Of a stretch of 64,000 nucleotides of DNA, positions 9,718 through 18,660 are shown piece by piece. The notes beneath the pieces were generated by a model that was not told where the DNA came from, did no database searches, and saw nothing but the letters and a program-made list of their open reading frames with translations. This DNA is from Chitinophagales bacterium (GTDB taxonomy: Bacteria; Bacteroidota; Bacteroidia; Chitinophagales; Chitinophagaceae). The stretch covers positions 124,001-188,000 of the forward strand of contig JAFLBN010000005.1 in NCBI GenBank assembly GCA_017303395.1, given 5' to 3'. Every line of letters begins with the position of its first letter. Position 1 is the first letter of the stretch. The translations under genes and the position numbers were made by a program.

Positions 9718-9971
9718 TAGTCCAGGTTAATTTTGCGTCGCTTGCCTGATACTACGATTTCAGATATTCTTTCTATCACATTACCATTCTCATCTATCTT
9801 CACCACCCAGCCATCTTTTGCAACTACATTATAGCCTATTACCTGCATGGTTTCCTGTGCTGCTATCTCAAAACCTTTCTGAGCTGCACTTGCAGTTAAT
9901 CGTTTTGTGAGGTATGCCATTCTGTTCGATCTACCGCCTCCGTTTCTTTTCTTCTTAGTGATAATACCCAT
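9717..9971 (-). CDS. Small basic protein coupled to the zeta-like kinase
   Basis: An 84-residue protein, strongly basic at the N-terminus (MGIITKKKRNGGGRSNR), with a helical middle (LTKRLTASAAQKGFEIAAQE) and a C-terminal beta region (GWVVKIDENGNVIERI). I do not recognise the family. Its stop overlaps the kinase start, so it precedes the toxin-like gene as antitoxins often do. An antitoxin or chaperone role is inference from position only. Confidence 0.6.
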   Translation of the reverse strand: MGIITKKKRNGGGRSNRMAYLTKRLTASAAQKGFEIAAQETMQVIGYNVVAKDGWVVKIDENGNVIERISEIVVSGKRRKINLD

Positions 9972-10039
9972 AGTATAAAGTTACTAAAAAATCTGTTTTA
10001 TGCCATTCAACATATTGTTAAATGAACACATCTATTCAC

Positions 10040-10600
10040 TTACACCTTCAGCACACCACGAAAGCCGCGGGCTGCGTAGTAAGACTCGGCACCGTTGTGG
10101 TAGAGGAATACGGTATCGTAGCGGCGATCGCAAAAGACTGCACCACCCAGCTTGCGGATGGCTTCGGGTGTTTGTATCCAGCTCGATGTCTTGAGGTCGA
10201 ACACGCCGAGGGTTTGCAGCATGCGGTATTGTTCTTCGTCCAGCAACTCAATACCCATTTCGGCAGCCATATTAACGGCACTGTTGGCAGGCTTGTGCTC
10301 TTTGCGGCTCTCGAGCGCCTCGTGGTCGTAACAAATACTGCGACGTCCTTTAGGGCTTTCGGCAGCACAGTCAAAGAACAGGTATTCGCCCGTCTTTTTA
10401 TCCTGCCCTACAACATCGGGTTCGCCACCTGTCATCTCCATTTCGTTGAGCGACCATAGTTTGTCTGCATGTTTCTGCAACTTGCTTTCAACATCGGCCC
10501 AAGCAATGCCTTTGTGGCGTTTTGCATTTTTCTCAAAACGTGCTTTCAATATATCCAGCAGTTCTTTGCTTTGCGATGCGGTGAGTTTGTTTTTTGACAT
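10040..10600 (-). CDS. DUF4256 protein
   Basis: A 186-residue cytosolic protein matching DUF4256 over its full length: LLDILKARFEKNAKRHKGI at the start, then MTGGEPDVVGQDKKTGEY, FDCAAESPKGRRSICYD and RALGG-type VFCDRRYDTVFLYHNGAESYYAARGFRG at the end. The function is unknown. It is the last gene of the four-gene ArsR-SRPBCC-DoxX-DUF4256 operon, with a 10-bp gap to DoxX. DUF4256 genes are often found with such small regulator/START-like clusters. Confidence 0.85.
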   Translation of the reverse strand: MSKNKLTASQSKELLDILKARFEKNAKRHKGIAWADVESKLQKHADKLWSLNEMEMTGGEPDVVGQDKKTGEYLFFDCAAESPKGRRSICYDHEALESRKEHKPANSAVNMAAEMGIELLDEEQYRMLQTLGVFDLKTSSWIQTPEAIRKLGGAVFCDRRYDTVFLYHNGAESYYAARGFRGVLKV

Positions 10601-10610
10601 AGTATTGAAG

Positions 10611-10991
10611 TTAATTAAAATTCAGTTTTCTATCAGCAGGGCGAAAGTACCATGATGCTACCGTCAGCAGCAGTAATAGCAAGGATGGAAAGACATCGCC
10701 CATACCGTGATGCATGATGATGTGAGAGATAGCAGCGCCGCTCATGGCAAAGAAAAAACCTGCATAGGCCCACTCCTTTACCAGCGGAAAGCGCGGCAAT
10801 AATACTGCCACCACACCCAGCAGCTTCCACACACCTATAATGGTGAGGATGTACACAGGATAGCCCAGTTGCTTTGTTATCATCTCTACCTCTGCAGTGT
10901 TCTTCATCAGTTGCACAACGGCGGTAGATACCATGCCGAGCGATAGCCACAGCGTGGCCACCCAGTAGATTATTTTATTACGCTTTGTCAT
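10611..10991 (-). CDS. DoxX-family membrane protein
   Basis: A 126-residue protein with four predicted membrane helices (about 8-25, 46-64, 72-92, 98-115) and the family features GVWKLLGVVAVLLPRFPLVKEWAYAG and SHIIMHHG. DoxX-like proteins are small inner-membrane proteins linked to thiol or respiratory redox processes in some species; the role here is unknown. It lies 6 bp from the SRPBCC gene in the same operon. Confidence 0.85.
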   Translation of the reverse strand: MTKRNKIIYWVATLWLSLGMVSTAVVQLMKNTAEVEMITKQLGYPVYILTIIGVWKLLGVVAVLLPRFPLVKEWAYAGFFFAMSGAAISHIIMHHGMGDVFPSLLLLLLTVASWYFRPADRKLNFN

Positions 10992-10997
10992 GTGGTA

Positions 10998-11462
10998 TTA
11001 TCTAAGTTCGTCAACAATTTCCTGCAGCCTGTTGTGTGCCATGTTGATGCCGAATGCAAATGGCATCTGCAACATCTTATCCCTCCACTCGCCGCTTTTG
11101 TAAACAATGTGCATGGTCAGCTTGCTATTGTCTGCATCTATGCTTTCAAACTCCAGAAACTCGAGCTGCACAGGGAATGGTGTGCCCTCCATCTGGAAAG
11201 TGCGGGTTATTTTTTCATTGGGTACTATCTCGTGTATCACACCGTTGAAGCGATGTATATTGCCCTTCGGGTCGGTGGTTTCAAACTGGTAACCGCCGTG
11301 TGCTTTGTTTTCCAGCTTCAGCACTTTGGTGCCCATCCACTCTGCCACAATCGCGGCATCTGTATATGCCTGAAAGAGCAAATCTACCGGCAGCTCGAAT
11401 ATGCGGGTGACGGTGAGTTCCTGCCTGCCGTCTTCGGCATGTATTTTTGTTTTCTGTTCCAT
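10998..11462 (-). CDS. SRPBCC (AHSA1-like) domain protein
   Basis: A 154-residue START/AHSA1-fold protein. ELTVTRIFELPVDLLFQAYTD and VAEWMGTKVLKLENKAHGGY are the usual N-terminal strand and helix, and YKSGEWRDKMLQMPFAFGINMAHNRLQEIVDEL is the long C-terminal helix. These proteins have a hydrophobic ligand cavity; the ligand is unknown. ArsR plus AHSA1 plus DoxX is a common operon type in Bacteroidota. Confidence 0.87.
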   Translation of the reverse strand: MEQKTKIHAEDGRQELTVTRIFELPVDLLFQAYTDAAIVAEWMGTKVLKLENKAHGGYQFETTDPKGNIHRFNGVIHEIVPNEKITRTFQMEGTPFPVQLEFLEFESIDADNSKLTMHIVYKSGEWRDKMLQMPFAFGINMAHNRLQEIVDELR

Positions 11463-11466
11463 ATGG

Positions 11467-11793
11467 CTATGCGTTTTTCGATTTACGTTGTTTCATGATG
11501 CTCTCCAGCTTGTTGAACCTGTCGTCCCACATCTTGCGGAAGGGCTCAATAAAATCTGCTACTTCCTTCATCTTCTTTGCATTGATGTAATAGTATATCT
11601 CGCGCCCTGTCTGTTCTTGTCGCAACAGTTCGCACTCTGTGAGTATCTGTATGTGTTTGGATATTGTCTGACGGCTGGAGTCGAAGTTTTCGGCAATGGC
11701 AGTGGGCGTCATAGCCTGTAGTGCTACCAGCGTAAGGATGGCGCGGCGTGTAGGATCGGCAATGGCCTGAAATACATCTCGTCTGAGTTCCAT
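11467..11793 (-). CDS. ArsR-family transcriptional regulator
   Basis: A 108-residue winged-helix repressor, first gene of the operon. [33 protein letters not shown]-type recognition helix and [13 protein letters not shown] wing are clear. No cysteine pair of the classic metal-binding kind is visible in the recognition helix, so this belongs to the non-metal ArsR group that accompanies AHSA1 genes. It probably controls the whole operon from the promoter just upstream of 11793. Confidence 0.88.
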   Translation of the reverse strand: MELRRDVFQAIADPTRRAILTLVALQAMTPTAIAENFDSSRQTISKHIQILTECELLRQEQTGREIYYYINAKKMKEVADFIEPFRKMWDDRFNKLESIMKQRKSKNA

Positions 11794-11867
11794 ATATGCA
11801 GCTATTTGACTGCAAATATATACGCAATCATTTGACTGCGCAAAATTTATTTTGTGAATGGTGGGAA

Positions 11868-12599
11868 TTAATGTTGAGGATTGTTCCGCTTCGCCTCATA
11901 CCGCCCGCGGTAGATGTAGAGGAGCAGGTCGAGTTTCCATGCTTCAATATCAAGTGATGAAATCAGGTAGTCTGTATTGCCATATTCCGTTTCGAATCTG
12001 AAATGGTCAGGACCATAACCGGAAGACTCAGGCTGAAAACCATACACATATCTCCATGTACCTGTCATAGTTACCCGTGCATTCCATATTTTATCCCAAG
12101 GCAATAGCTTACCATCCATATCTTCAATGCCATCGTCGCAAAGAGTAAACAACACTTCGTGCGATGACTTAAAAAATGTAGCTCTGCTGACATCTGTTCT
12201 TGATGGAATAGAAGAATCATCTACAAACACCTGTTCTTCATCAAATCGTTGCAGCAACTCCCCTAACTGATACAATGCCTTTGCCCCCATGATACCACCT
12301 GTTCTTGTTGCTGTATTTCGTTTTAGCAATCCGTTAATCTCTGCGCTACGTTGCAATTGGTGGATATCTGCCACACGGCTGTACGCCCATATACGCCAAT
12401 GCGGTGTAGCCAGTGCACTGTATAAAAACACAAAAACAATAGCAATAGGAATAGCAAGAAAAGTTAACAATACAGATCCTTTGGCAAATAAATATATTGC
12501 TAAGGGTATAGACAAAGCTACTATCAACATGGCAGGTGTTGCCAAAACGGTCTCTCCTCTACGGATAGCTTGCTGTATGGTTACCGTTCCTTTGTGCAT
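11868..12599 (-). CDS. Unknown two-helix membrane protein
   Basis: A 243-residue protein with two adjacent membrane helices (about 20-38 and 43-62) and a ~180-residue cytosolic C-terminal part. Its latter half ([28 protein letters not shown]) resembles a YcxB-like or PH-like beta domain, but I cannot name a family. Four 11-bp phased repeats begin 5 bp upstream of the ATG, closer than expected for an activator site, so the true start may be a later codon or the site may repress. It lies alone between two other transcription units. Confidence 0.7.
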   Translation of the reverse strand: MHKGTVTIQQAIRRGETVLATPAMLIVALSIPLAIYLFAKGSVLLTFLAIPIAIVFVFLYSALATPHWRIWAYSRVADIHQLQRSAEINGLLKRNTATRTGGIMGAKALYQLGELLQRFDEEQVFVDDSSIPSRTDVSRATFFKSSHEVLFTLCDDGIEDMDGKLLPWDKIWNARVTMTGTWRYVYGFQPESSGYGPDHFRFETEYGNTDYLISSLDIEAWKLDLLLYIYRGRYEAKRNNPQH

Positions 12600-12603
12600 A
12601 CAA

Positions 12604-12647
12604 GAGATTAAAACGAGATTAAGACAGGATTAAAGCGGGGTTAAAAT
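12604..12647. promoter_or_regulatory. Four 11-bp direct repeats with TTAA core
   Basis: Four consecutive 11-bp units: GAGATTAAAAC, GAGATTAAGAC, AGGATTAAAGC, GGGGTTAAAAT. Exact 11-bp phasing places the TTAA cores on one face of the helix, the layout bound by OmpR/PhoB-type response regulators. The same arrangement occurs at 48491-48534. The rest of 12600-12837 holds no gene that I can see. Confidence 0.5.
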
Positions 12648-12837
12648 TTTTAGTTTACAATGATACGACAATCCTGCATCATGAAATAAGCGCTTGCGAA
12701 ATGCCGCAACCATCAAGCATTTCAGCGTGCACACACCGCTGCAGTGGCATGATTACCAAGTGTTTAGTCATGCTGAGATTAAAACATTTTAATCTCTATA
12801 ATTAACTTAAAACTACACTTGTTGTTACTTTTAAATC

Positions 12838-13350
12838 ATGCCTTATGTTCTACTCATATTATTTTTACTATCAGCTACGTGTACGGTACGAGCTACAGAG
12901 CTAGACTCTCTTGCAATGGCGCTGGAGGCTATCCCCAAAGACTCTCTGATAACGGAAGAAGGTGCAGAACGCACTACCTTATCCGTGCCTTACAAATTTG
13001 ACAAAAACAAAACACTGCATATAGACCTGCAAAAACAAACTGTAAAAATCTTTAACGAACATCAACAGCTTGTTGCCGAAGGTGCTTGCAGGCATGTGAA
13101 TGGCAATACAAAAAAAATACTCCTCACCGGCCACTGGCGTTACTACCATACAAACGGCCAAGTGAAAAAAGAAGGCAGATACATTATTGTGCCTTATACA
13201 TGGGTAGATAGCACTACTGTTACAGACCCTGCAACAGGTAAACAAATTACCAAAGTGCAAAAGACAATCCGCAAAAAATCATTACGAGACGGCATCTGGC
13301 GATACTACAACAAAGATGGCATTCTGGAACAAGAAAAGCACTACTACTAA
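12838..13350 (+). CDS. Secreted MORN/YwqK-like protein
   Basis: A 170-residue protein with a signal peptide (hydrophobic 2-16) and two copies of the GxWxYY.xNGxxxxEGxY unit (GHWRYYHTNGQVKKEGRY and GIWRYYNKDGILEQEKHYY), the pattern of MORN-like/YwqK 'toxin-antitoxin' repeats common in Bacteroidota secreted proteins. The function is unknown. It is a single gene; the 210 bp downstream contain no obvious coding sequence. Confidence 0.7.
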   Translation: MPYVLLILFLLSATCTVRATELDSLAMALEAIPKDSLITEEGAERTTLSVPYKFDKNKTLHIDLQKQTVKIFNEHQQLVAEGACRHVNGNTKKILLTGHWRYYHTNGQVKKEGRYIIVPYTWVDSTTVTDPATGKQITKVQKTIRKKSLRDGIWRYYNKDGILEQEKHYY

Positions 13351-13561
13351 ACAACTACCAACGCTAACCACTGGCAATAGCCAATGTATCACTGATGGCA
13401 CCATCTTACTGTGCCTCTCCGGTCGTCATATTCAAGGCCTTTAGCAATGTAAAGGTGCTCCATCTTTTACCAATAATGTGCGGGTAAAGATAAACAAACG
13501 CGCCAACCGCACTACCCTGCATGGCTATGTCTGCACAATATCGTTACTTTGCAACCTTCTT

Positions 13562-14377
13562 ATGGCACTGTACACAGCATCCATCAATTCGGGCAGCAAT
13601 GGCAACTGCTACTACATCGGCAACGGGCAGGACGCCCTGTTGGTAGATGCAGGCCTCTCTTGCCGCGAAACGGAGATACGGATGAATAAGATGGGACTGA
13701 ACATCAACAAAGTGCGCGCCATATTTATAACGCACGAGCATACAGACCATATAAAAGGTGCGCAACTGCTATCCAGCAGATACAAAATACCTGTGTACCT
13801 GAACCACAAGACACATTATAGCAGCCACCTGAAGTTTAAGCCCGAACTATACCGCCGTATAGAACATGGCGAGGTGGTGGATGTAAACGGCATCCGTGTT
13901 ACGGGCTTCAGCAAGCTGCACGATGCGGTAGATCCGTTTAGCTTCATTGCTACGTACAATGATATAACCGTTGGTGTGTTTACCGATATAGGTGCGGTGT
14001 GCGATAACCTGACGCAGCACATGCGTGTGTGCCATGCGGCATATCTGGAATCGAACTACGATGAGGAGATGCTGGAGAACGGTCGCTACCCGCAACACCT
14101 GAAAGACCGCATACGCAGCGGCTACGGACACTTATCTAACAAGCAGGCGCTCGACTTCTTTCTGGCACACAAGCCGCAGTATATGACGCACCTGTTCCTC
14201 GCCCACCTGAGCCGCGATAACAACAACCCCGAACTGGCGCTCAACCTCTTCCGCCAACATGCGGGCGATGTGCAGGTACACGTAGCATCCCGCTACGCCC
14301 ACAGCGATATATTTCATATCACTACCGATGCTGCTGCTCCCACTCCGCTTAAGGCGAAGCAGGGGGTGTTGTGGTAG
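13562..14377 (+). CDS. MBL-fold metal-dependent hydrolase (YycJ/WalJ-like)
   Basis: A 271-residue metallo-beta-lactamase-fold enzyme. The metal-binding motif FITHEHTDHIKG lies at ~55-66; SINSGSNGNCYYIG at the start and SNYDEEMLENGRYP with LSNKQALDFF are typical of the YycJ/WalJ group of presumed exonucleases or phosphodiesterases. ATG 13562 is chosen because the domain starts there; the open frame to 13478 adds no conserved residues. No histidine-kinase or walRK genes lie nearby, so the link to cell-wall signalling known from Firmicutes does not apply directly. Confidence 0.88.
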   Translation: MALYTASINSGSNGNCYYIGNGQDALLVDAGLSCRETEIRMNKMGLNINKVRAIFITHEHTDHIKGAQLLSSRYKIPVYLNHKTHYSSHLKFKPELYRRIEHGEVVDVNGIRVTGFSKLHDAVDPFSFIATYNDITVGVFTDIGAVCDNLTQHMRVCHAAYLESNYDEEMLENGRYPQHLKDRIRSGYGHLSNKQALDFFLAHKPQYMTHLFLAHLSRDNNNPELALNLFRQHAGDVQVHVASRYAHSDIFHITTDAAAPTPLKAKQGVLW

Positions 14378-14434
14378 AGGGTGTGTTATAGTTTTAGAAA
14401 ATAGGTATTTTTATATACCTAATCTTAACTGCCT

Positions 14435-14749
14435 GTGAGGAACATCATTCTGTTTATAATATTTCTATTGCTGGTTTCTTTTACCGCAAATTATGAACCA
14501 CGAAACAGCACAGCAGAAGTAGAACAAGTACAAGGCTGCTATATTTTCATTGACAGCAGGCCTGTTAAAGAATACAAGTATTTAGGTACATGCAAATATA
14601 CTATTGCATGGGTTGGTAGTGGTCAATACCAAGACGTTCGGAATAGATTAATCAAACGTATTAAGAAAGAATACCCCGAAGCTGATGGCATTATCTTTCA
14701 CTTTCATGATGGTGGTGAAGATAGAGCTGATGCAATTAAGTTTAATTGA
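14435..14749 (+). CDS. Small secreted protein of unknown function
   Basis: A 104-residue protein starting at GTG 14435 with a signal peptide (RNIILFIIFLLLVSFTA). The mature part has a YKYLGTCKY ... GSGQYQDVRNRLIKRIKKEYPEADGIIFH pattern, suggesting a small alpha/beta fold. Similar short secreted proteins with a 'YPEADGIIF' ending occur in Bacteroidota, but I cannot name a family. It lies 9 bp upstream of the KOW protein and is probably co-transcribed with it. Confidence 0.6.
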   Translation: MRNIILFIIFLLLVSFTANYEPRNSTAEVEQVQGCYIFIDSRPVKEYKYLGTCKYTIAWVGSGQYQDVRNRLIKRIKKEYPEADGIIFHFHDGGEDRADAIKFN

Positions 14750-14758
14750 TAACACTAT

Positions 14759-14986
14759 ATGGAAACAACAAAACTGAAAGACGGCGATTATTGCAAAGTG
14801 ATAGCCGGTACACACAAAGGCAAGGCAGGCTATGTGCAGGATATTAATACCAGCAAAACAGGCGCCATCACCATTACCATACTGCAAAAGAACGGCGTGC
14901 GCTTTAAGACACTTGCCAAGAGTATGGAGGTGGCGAAGGTGGAGCTAAAGCAAAGGCTGTCAATGCACCACGAATTATTAATTTAG
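14759..14986 (+). CDS. Small KOW-domain protein
   Basis: A 75-residue protein consisting of little more than one KOW motif: DGDYCKVIAGTHKGKAGYVQDI (7-28). KOW domains bind RNA or nucleoprotein in ribosomal proteins L24/L26 and NusG. Standalone forms are uncharacterised. It ends 107 bp before the RloA gene. Confidence 0.72.
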   Translation: METTKLKDGDYCKVIAGTHKGKAGYVQDINTSKTGAITITILQKNGVRFKTLAKSMEVAKVELKQRLSMHHELLI

Positions 14987-15062
14987 GGTAACCGAAAGCT
15001 AGTCGGCTAAAACTCTGTAATGTTATTACCTACATAAACAGTTTATTTTGGATAAACTATGC

Positions 15063-15070
15063 TACTTTTG
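15063..15070 (+). promoter_or_regulatory. Promoter -7 box for rloAB
   Basis: TACTTTTG is an exact match to the Bacteroidota -7 consensus TAnnTTTG, 22 bp before the RloA ATG. No clear TTTG -33 box is seen at the ideal spacing, so this is a partial match. Confidence 0.45.
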
Positions 15071-15092
15071 TAGAAATTTCGCATAAAACATC

Positions 15093-16424
15093 ATGTTGAT
15101 AGAATTTAAAGTATCAAACTATCGCTCTATTGGGGAAGAACAGGTAATAAGCCTATTACCCAATACAAGTCAAGATGAATACAAAGAGAACATCTTAGAA
15201 AGTGGTAGCTATAAAGCATTAAATGTCAATGCTATATATGGTAGTAATGGCAGTGGGAAAAGCAATGTTTTGGCTGCTATGGCAATGCTAGATAAAATGG
15301 TATATTTATCTGCAAGAACCTCCTCAACGACCAGCCTACCTTATGACCCCTTCCTACTAAAAGAAGGATACGAAGAAAAACCGACAAAGTTTGAAATTAC
15401 ATTTGTAATAGACGACACACGATACAGATACGGAATCGAGTTTTTTCAAAAAAAAATATCCAGAGAATGGCTATATAAAAAGCGTAAAAGTAGAGAGCTA
15501 TTACTTTTTGGCAGAGAAGAAGACACTATCGAGACCACGAGTAGTTTAAAGGGCAATAAAACTATTCTAGACGCGGCTATCGAAGCTACACGTTCAAATG
15601 GCTTGTTTTTATCTACATGTGACATGTTAAATCTAGACGAGGCTAAAACTATCATGAAGTGGTTTGGAAAGTTTCATAATCTTAACGGTATTGATACTGA
15701 AATGCAAGAAGTACGTATCGTAGAAATGTGGAATGATCCCGAAATGCAATCTGCAATAAATAATTATATAACAAAACTAAATCTCGGAATAATTGGATTA
15801 GAGATTTCAAAAAAGAAGTTTGACGAAAATGACTTACCTGAAGGTATTGAAGAAAAGCAGAAGAGAGATTTAATTAACAGGTTAAAAGACAAAGAAGGTT
15901 ATGTTGTTGCGGCAACACATCAATTATATGATTCATCAGGAAATAAAACAACATCAACATTATCATGGAAGCTAGACGACAGAGAATCCGAGGGAACAAT
16001 AAAATCATTTCACCTTAGTGGCCCCATTATTGCTGCATTGAAAACAGGCGGAATACTTGTTATAGACGAAATAGAAGCTAAAATGCATCCAATTATCACA
16101 TTAAATATTATAAACCTATTCTTGAATAAAACAAGCAACCCAAATAATGCCCAGTTGATATTTGCCACACATGATACAAATCTTTTAACTTACTCCAAGC
16201 TTAGGAGAGATCAGATATTATTTACTGAAAAAAACAAATGGGAATCCACTGAAATCTACTCCTTATCAGATATTAAGTATCCAGAAAACAACCAAAAGGA
16301 GCGACTCGATACAAACAAAGAGAAAAGATATTTAGAAGGGCGATATGGAGCAATCCCATATTTAGGAGAACTAACCACCATAATAAACGCAATATCTAAT
16401 GGCAAGGAAGGGAACCACAGGTAG
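15093..16424 (+). CDS. RloA-like AAA ATPase (defence, AbiL/RloAB type)
   Basis: A 443-residue AAA_15/AAA_21 ATPase. The N-terminus EFKVSNYRSIGEEQVISL is typical; Walker A is YGSNGSGKS (49-57), Walker B ILVIDEIEAKMHP (~320-332) and the switch histidine lies in ATHDTNLL (~357-364). The next gene is RloB. The pair matches RloAB, originally noted beside restriction loci, and the lactococcal AbiL abortive-infection composition (ATPase plus RloB-like protein). Known: such ATPases sense infection and gate a nuclease-like partner. Base composition is clearly A+T-richer than the flanking genes, which fits horizontal transfer. Confidence 0.85.
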   Translation: MLIEFKVSNYRSIGEEQVISLLPNTSQDEYKENILESGSYKALNVNAIYGSNGSGKSNVLAAMAMLDKMVYLSARTSSTTSLPYDPFLLKEGYEEKPTKFEITFVIDDTRYRYGIEFFQKKISREWLYKKRKSRELLLFGREEDTIETTSSLKGNKTILDAAIEATRSNGLFLSTCDMLNLDEAKTIMKWFGKFHNLNGIDTEMQEVRIVEMWNDPEMQSAINNYITKLNLGIIGLEISKKKFDENDLPEGIEEKQKRDLINRLKDKEGYVVAATHQLYDSSGNKTTSTLSWKLDDRESEGTIKSFHLSGPIIAALKTGGILVIDEIEAKMHPIITLNIINLFLNKTSNPNNAQLIFATHDTNLLTYSKLRRDQILFTEKNKWESTEIYSLSDIKYPENNQKERLDTNKEKRYLEGRYGAIPYLGELTTIINAISNGKEGNHR

Positions 16425-17109
16425 CTTTAATAGAGATATTGTAGCTTCAGAAACTCGTATTGAGAAATGGCGAAAATATCAATACTTCATACTTATTGTA
16501 TGTGAAGATCAAAATACAGAACCTACATACATATCAACCTTTAAAAACCAATTTCCAGAACACACATTATTTCTTGAAGTTGCAGGTTCAGGTTTAGATC
16601 CGCTTGGAGTTGTAAATGCTGCAATACGTGAACGTGAAAAATTAGCAGGTTTAACCAATCGTGAAATTGATGAGATCTGGGTTGTGTTTGACAAAGACGA
16701 TGCGGACAAAAATCAAACGAGAATTGATCGATTTAATAATGCGTTTTCAACAGCAGATGATAACAACTTTAAAATTGCCTGGAGTAACGAGGTATTTGAG
16801 TTATGGTTCTTGTTGCATTTTGAAGATATCGCATTTACCCCACTAACTAGAGCTCAAATATATGATAGGTTACGTGACAGTATTAACCAAATAGTTGGAT
16901 CTCAGGTAATTGATAATGGACATAGCAATATAAAAATAATACCCTATTTATCTTCACATGGAAATGAAACAAATGCGACTGAACGAGCAGAACAGTTAAT
17001 AATGCATCATAACGGCAAGCCCCCTATTAACAGCAACCCTGCGACAATGATGCACGCTTTAGTAAAATCATTAAGGGAGTGGATTATTTACTATAATTAT
17101 ACTCCATAA
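16399..17109 (+). CDS. RloB-family TOPRIM-like protein (putative effector nuclease)
   Basis: A 236-residue protein whose start overlaps the RloA gene by 26 bp. RloB landmarks: ILIVCEDQNTEPTYI (31-45, the Glu-containing 'CExxxTE' motif), WVVFDKDDADK (94-104, the DxD motif of a TOPRIM-like active site) and SNEVFELWFLLHF. All acidic residues expected for the metal site are present, so the protein looks intact. It is the predicted effector that cleaves nucleic acid when released or activated by RloA; the target is unknown. A hairpin terminator follows at 17138. Confidence 0.85.
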   Translation: MARKGTTGSFNRDIVASETRIEKWRKYQYFILIVCEDQNTEPTYISTFKNQFPEHTLFLEVAGSGLDPLGVVNAAIREREKLAGLTNREIDEIWVVFDKDDADKNQTRIDRFNNAFSTADDNNFKIAWSNEVFELWFLLHFEDIAFTPLTRAQIYDRLRDSINQIVGSQVIDNGHSNIKIIPYLSSHGNETNATERAEQLIMHHNGKPPINSNPATMMHALVKSLREWIIYYNYTP

Positions 17110-17137
17110 TTATTTTCATTTTCCGACATAATAAGCA

Positions 17138-17162
17138 AAACTCCCCCAACGCTGGGGAGTTT
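17138..17162. terminator. Terminator after rloAB
   Basis: 9-bp stem AAACTCCCC / GGGGAGTTT with loop CAACGCT, followed by a T-rich stretch. It is symmetric, and could also terminate the repressor remnant read on the minus strand. Confidence 0.7.
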
Positions 17163-17167
17163 AATTT

Positions 17168-17253
17168 TATACAGTTATCTCAAACTTCTTAGGGGGCATG
17201 TCCTAGTCTATTTTGCATTTTACGAGCAGTCACTCTTTTATCTCGCTCATAGC
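17168..17253 (-). pseudogene. Decayed 3' remnant of an S24-type repressor gene
   Basis: About 86 bp closely match the 3' end of the repressor gene at 22896-22986, in the same orientation. Translated on the minus strand it reads MSEIKE*LLVKCKID*DMPPKKFEITV*, against MSEIKELWLVKRKIDWDMPP... in the intact gene: two stop codons, one lost proline, and the original stop retained. The upstream part of the gene is missing. Together with the intact copy it forms a direct repeat flanking 17.25-22.9 kb. Confidence 0.8.
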
Positions 17254-17303
17254 CCTCTCCCCCATTTACCCCAAATCATTATCTTGCAAGCCTATTTCTA
17301 CCT

Positions 17304-18659
17304 ATGGCTGTTAATATATTGCACCCTACAGGCTCGCGTATCGGTTCGGGCTTTTTTACTATCGGTAAAGCATGGGCGTTGGCCTTGTGCCTTGCGCTCG
17401 GCTGTTCTACCACACATGCACAGCAACTGGCCATCAGCAATGATGACAAGGAGTTTACCGAAATGATTGGCAAACTCTATACTGCCAGCAACGAGGAATT
17501 GCTGGAGGCACTACAGCAGGAAACGGATGATAAAAAACTGCTGCGCTACTACAAGGAAAACTACAAATACATCTTTGCCAGCATCAACAAACAGATACAG
17601 AACGGCAGCGTCTTCAACATACCCGTAGTGGTAAGCGCGCTGAAGCAAACCCTTGCAAACATTGGCAACCAACACCCCGATGCACCCAAAGGCCTGCAGG
17701 TGCTGTTGCTGCGCAGCGATATGCCCAATGCACTTACCGTTGGCGATAAGTTTGTGTACGTAAACATAGGGCTGTATGCACACATGGATAATGATGCGCA
17801 GATAGCTGCCGTGCTATGCCACGAGGTAGCCCACCTGATGCTGCGCCACACGATGCAGGTATTTCAGTACCACTACAAAAAGAATCAGGACCAGAAAGAG
17901 GCCGCCAAACAACTGAGGGAGGTAAGCACAGGCCGGTCTGACCGTGCATTTGAGCTGGTACGCGGCTACATATACCAGGGGCTGAAGCTATCGCGCACAC
18001 ACGAACTGGAGGCCGACTCTGCGGGTTATATACTGTATCGCAAGCTTGGCTACCCGCCCGCAGAATATACACGCGTGCTGGCAATGCTGGAAAAGTTTGA
18101 AGATACTAAACCCGACGGGCTGAAGACCGAATCGTACAAGCGTTTCTTTAACCTGCCGCTACAGCCGTTTAACGACAAATGGCTGCAGGGCGAAGACTTC
18201 TCGGCCTACAACTACAATGCCTACAAGCCACGGCTCGATAAAGACTCTGTCGAGTCTCACCCCAAAAGCAAAGAGCGCACTGCCTACATCAACAAGCTAT
18301 TCCCCGAAACTGCAGATGCAAAAACGGCTACACCTACCGCAGCATTTACCAATATGAAGACACTGGCACAAAACCATTGGCTGCCCAATCTGTACATCAA
18401 CGAGTATTATGGTTTGTTTGTGTACTACCTGCTGGTACAGCTGCAGGCATCGCCCGATAATAAACAATACAAAGAATGGCTGGGCAAGGGTTTTGAAAAA
18501 ATATACGAAGCCCGCAAAGCCTATCAGCTAAACAAGTATGTAGATGTAATAGCACCCAAAGACCAGACTAAAAGCTATATGGAATTCCTGAACTTTATCT
18601 GGAACCTGAAGCCCGAAGAGCTGGAGAAAATAAAAAACTATTACAACGCCAAAGGATAG
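17304..18659 (+). CDS. M48-family metallopeptidase, secreted
   Basis: A 451-residue peptidase with a signal peptide (~20-33, ending LGCSTTHAQ). The zinc motif is HEVAHLMLRH (HExxH at ~173-177), and the third ligand is in THELEADSAG (~234-242). This is the M48B/C arrangement of periplasmic Oma1/BepA-like proteases without membrane helices, probably involved in outer-membrane protein quality control. The C-terminal ~200 residues are a poorly conserved helical region. It abuts the convergent gene at 18661 by one base. Base composition is that of the core chromosome. Confidence 0.87.
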   Translation: MAVNILHPTGSRIGSGFFTIGKAWALALCLALGCSTTHAQQLAISNDDKEFTEMIGKLYTASNEELLEALQQETDDKKLLRYYKENYKYIFASINKQIQNGSVFNIPVVVSALKQTLANIGNQHPDAPKGLQVLLLRSDMPNALTVGDKFVYVNIGLYAHMDNDAQIAAVLCHEVAHLMLRHTMQVFQYHYKKNQDQKEAAKQLREVSTGRSDRAFELVRGYIYQGLKLSRTHELEADSAGYILYRKLGYPPAEYTRVLAMLEKFEDTKPDGLKTESYKRFFNLPLQPFNDKWLQGEDFSAYNYNAYKPRLDKDSVESHPKSKERTAYINKLFPETADAKTATPTAAFTNMKTLAQNHWLPNLYINEYYGLFVYYLLVQLQASPDNKQYKEWLGKGFEKIYEARKAYQLNKYVDVIAPKDQTKSYMEFLNFIWNLKPEELEKIKNYYNAKG

Positions 18660-18660
18660 T

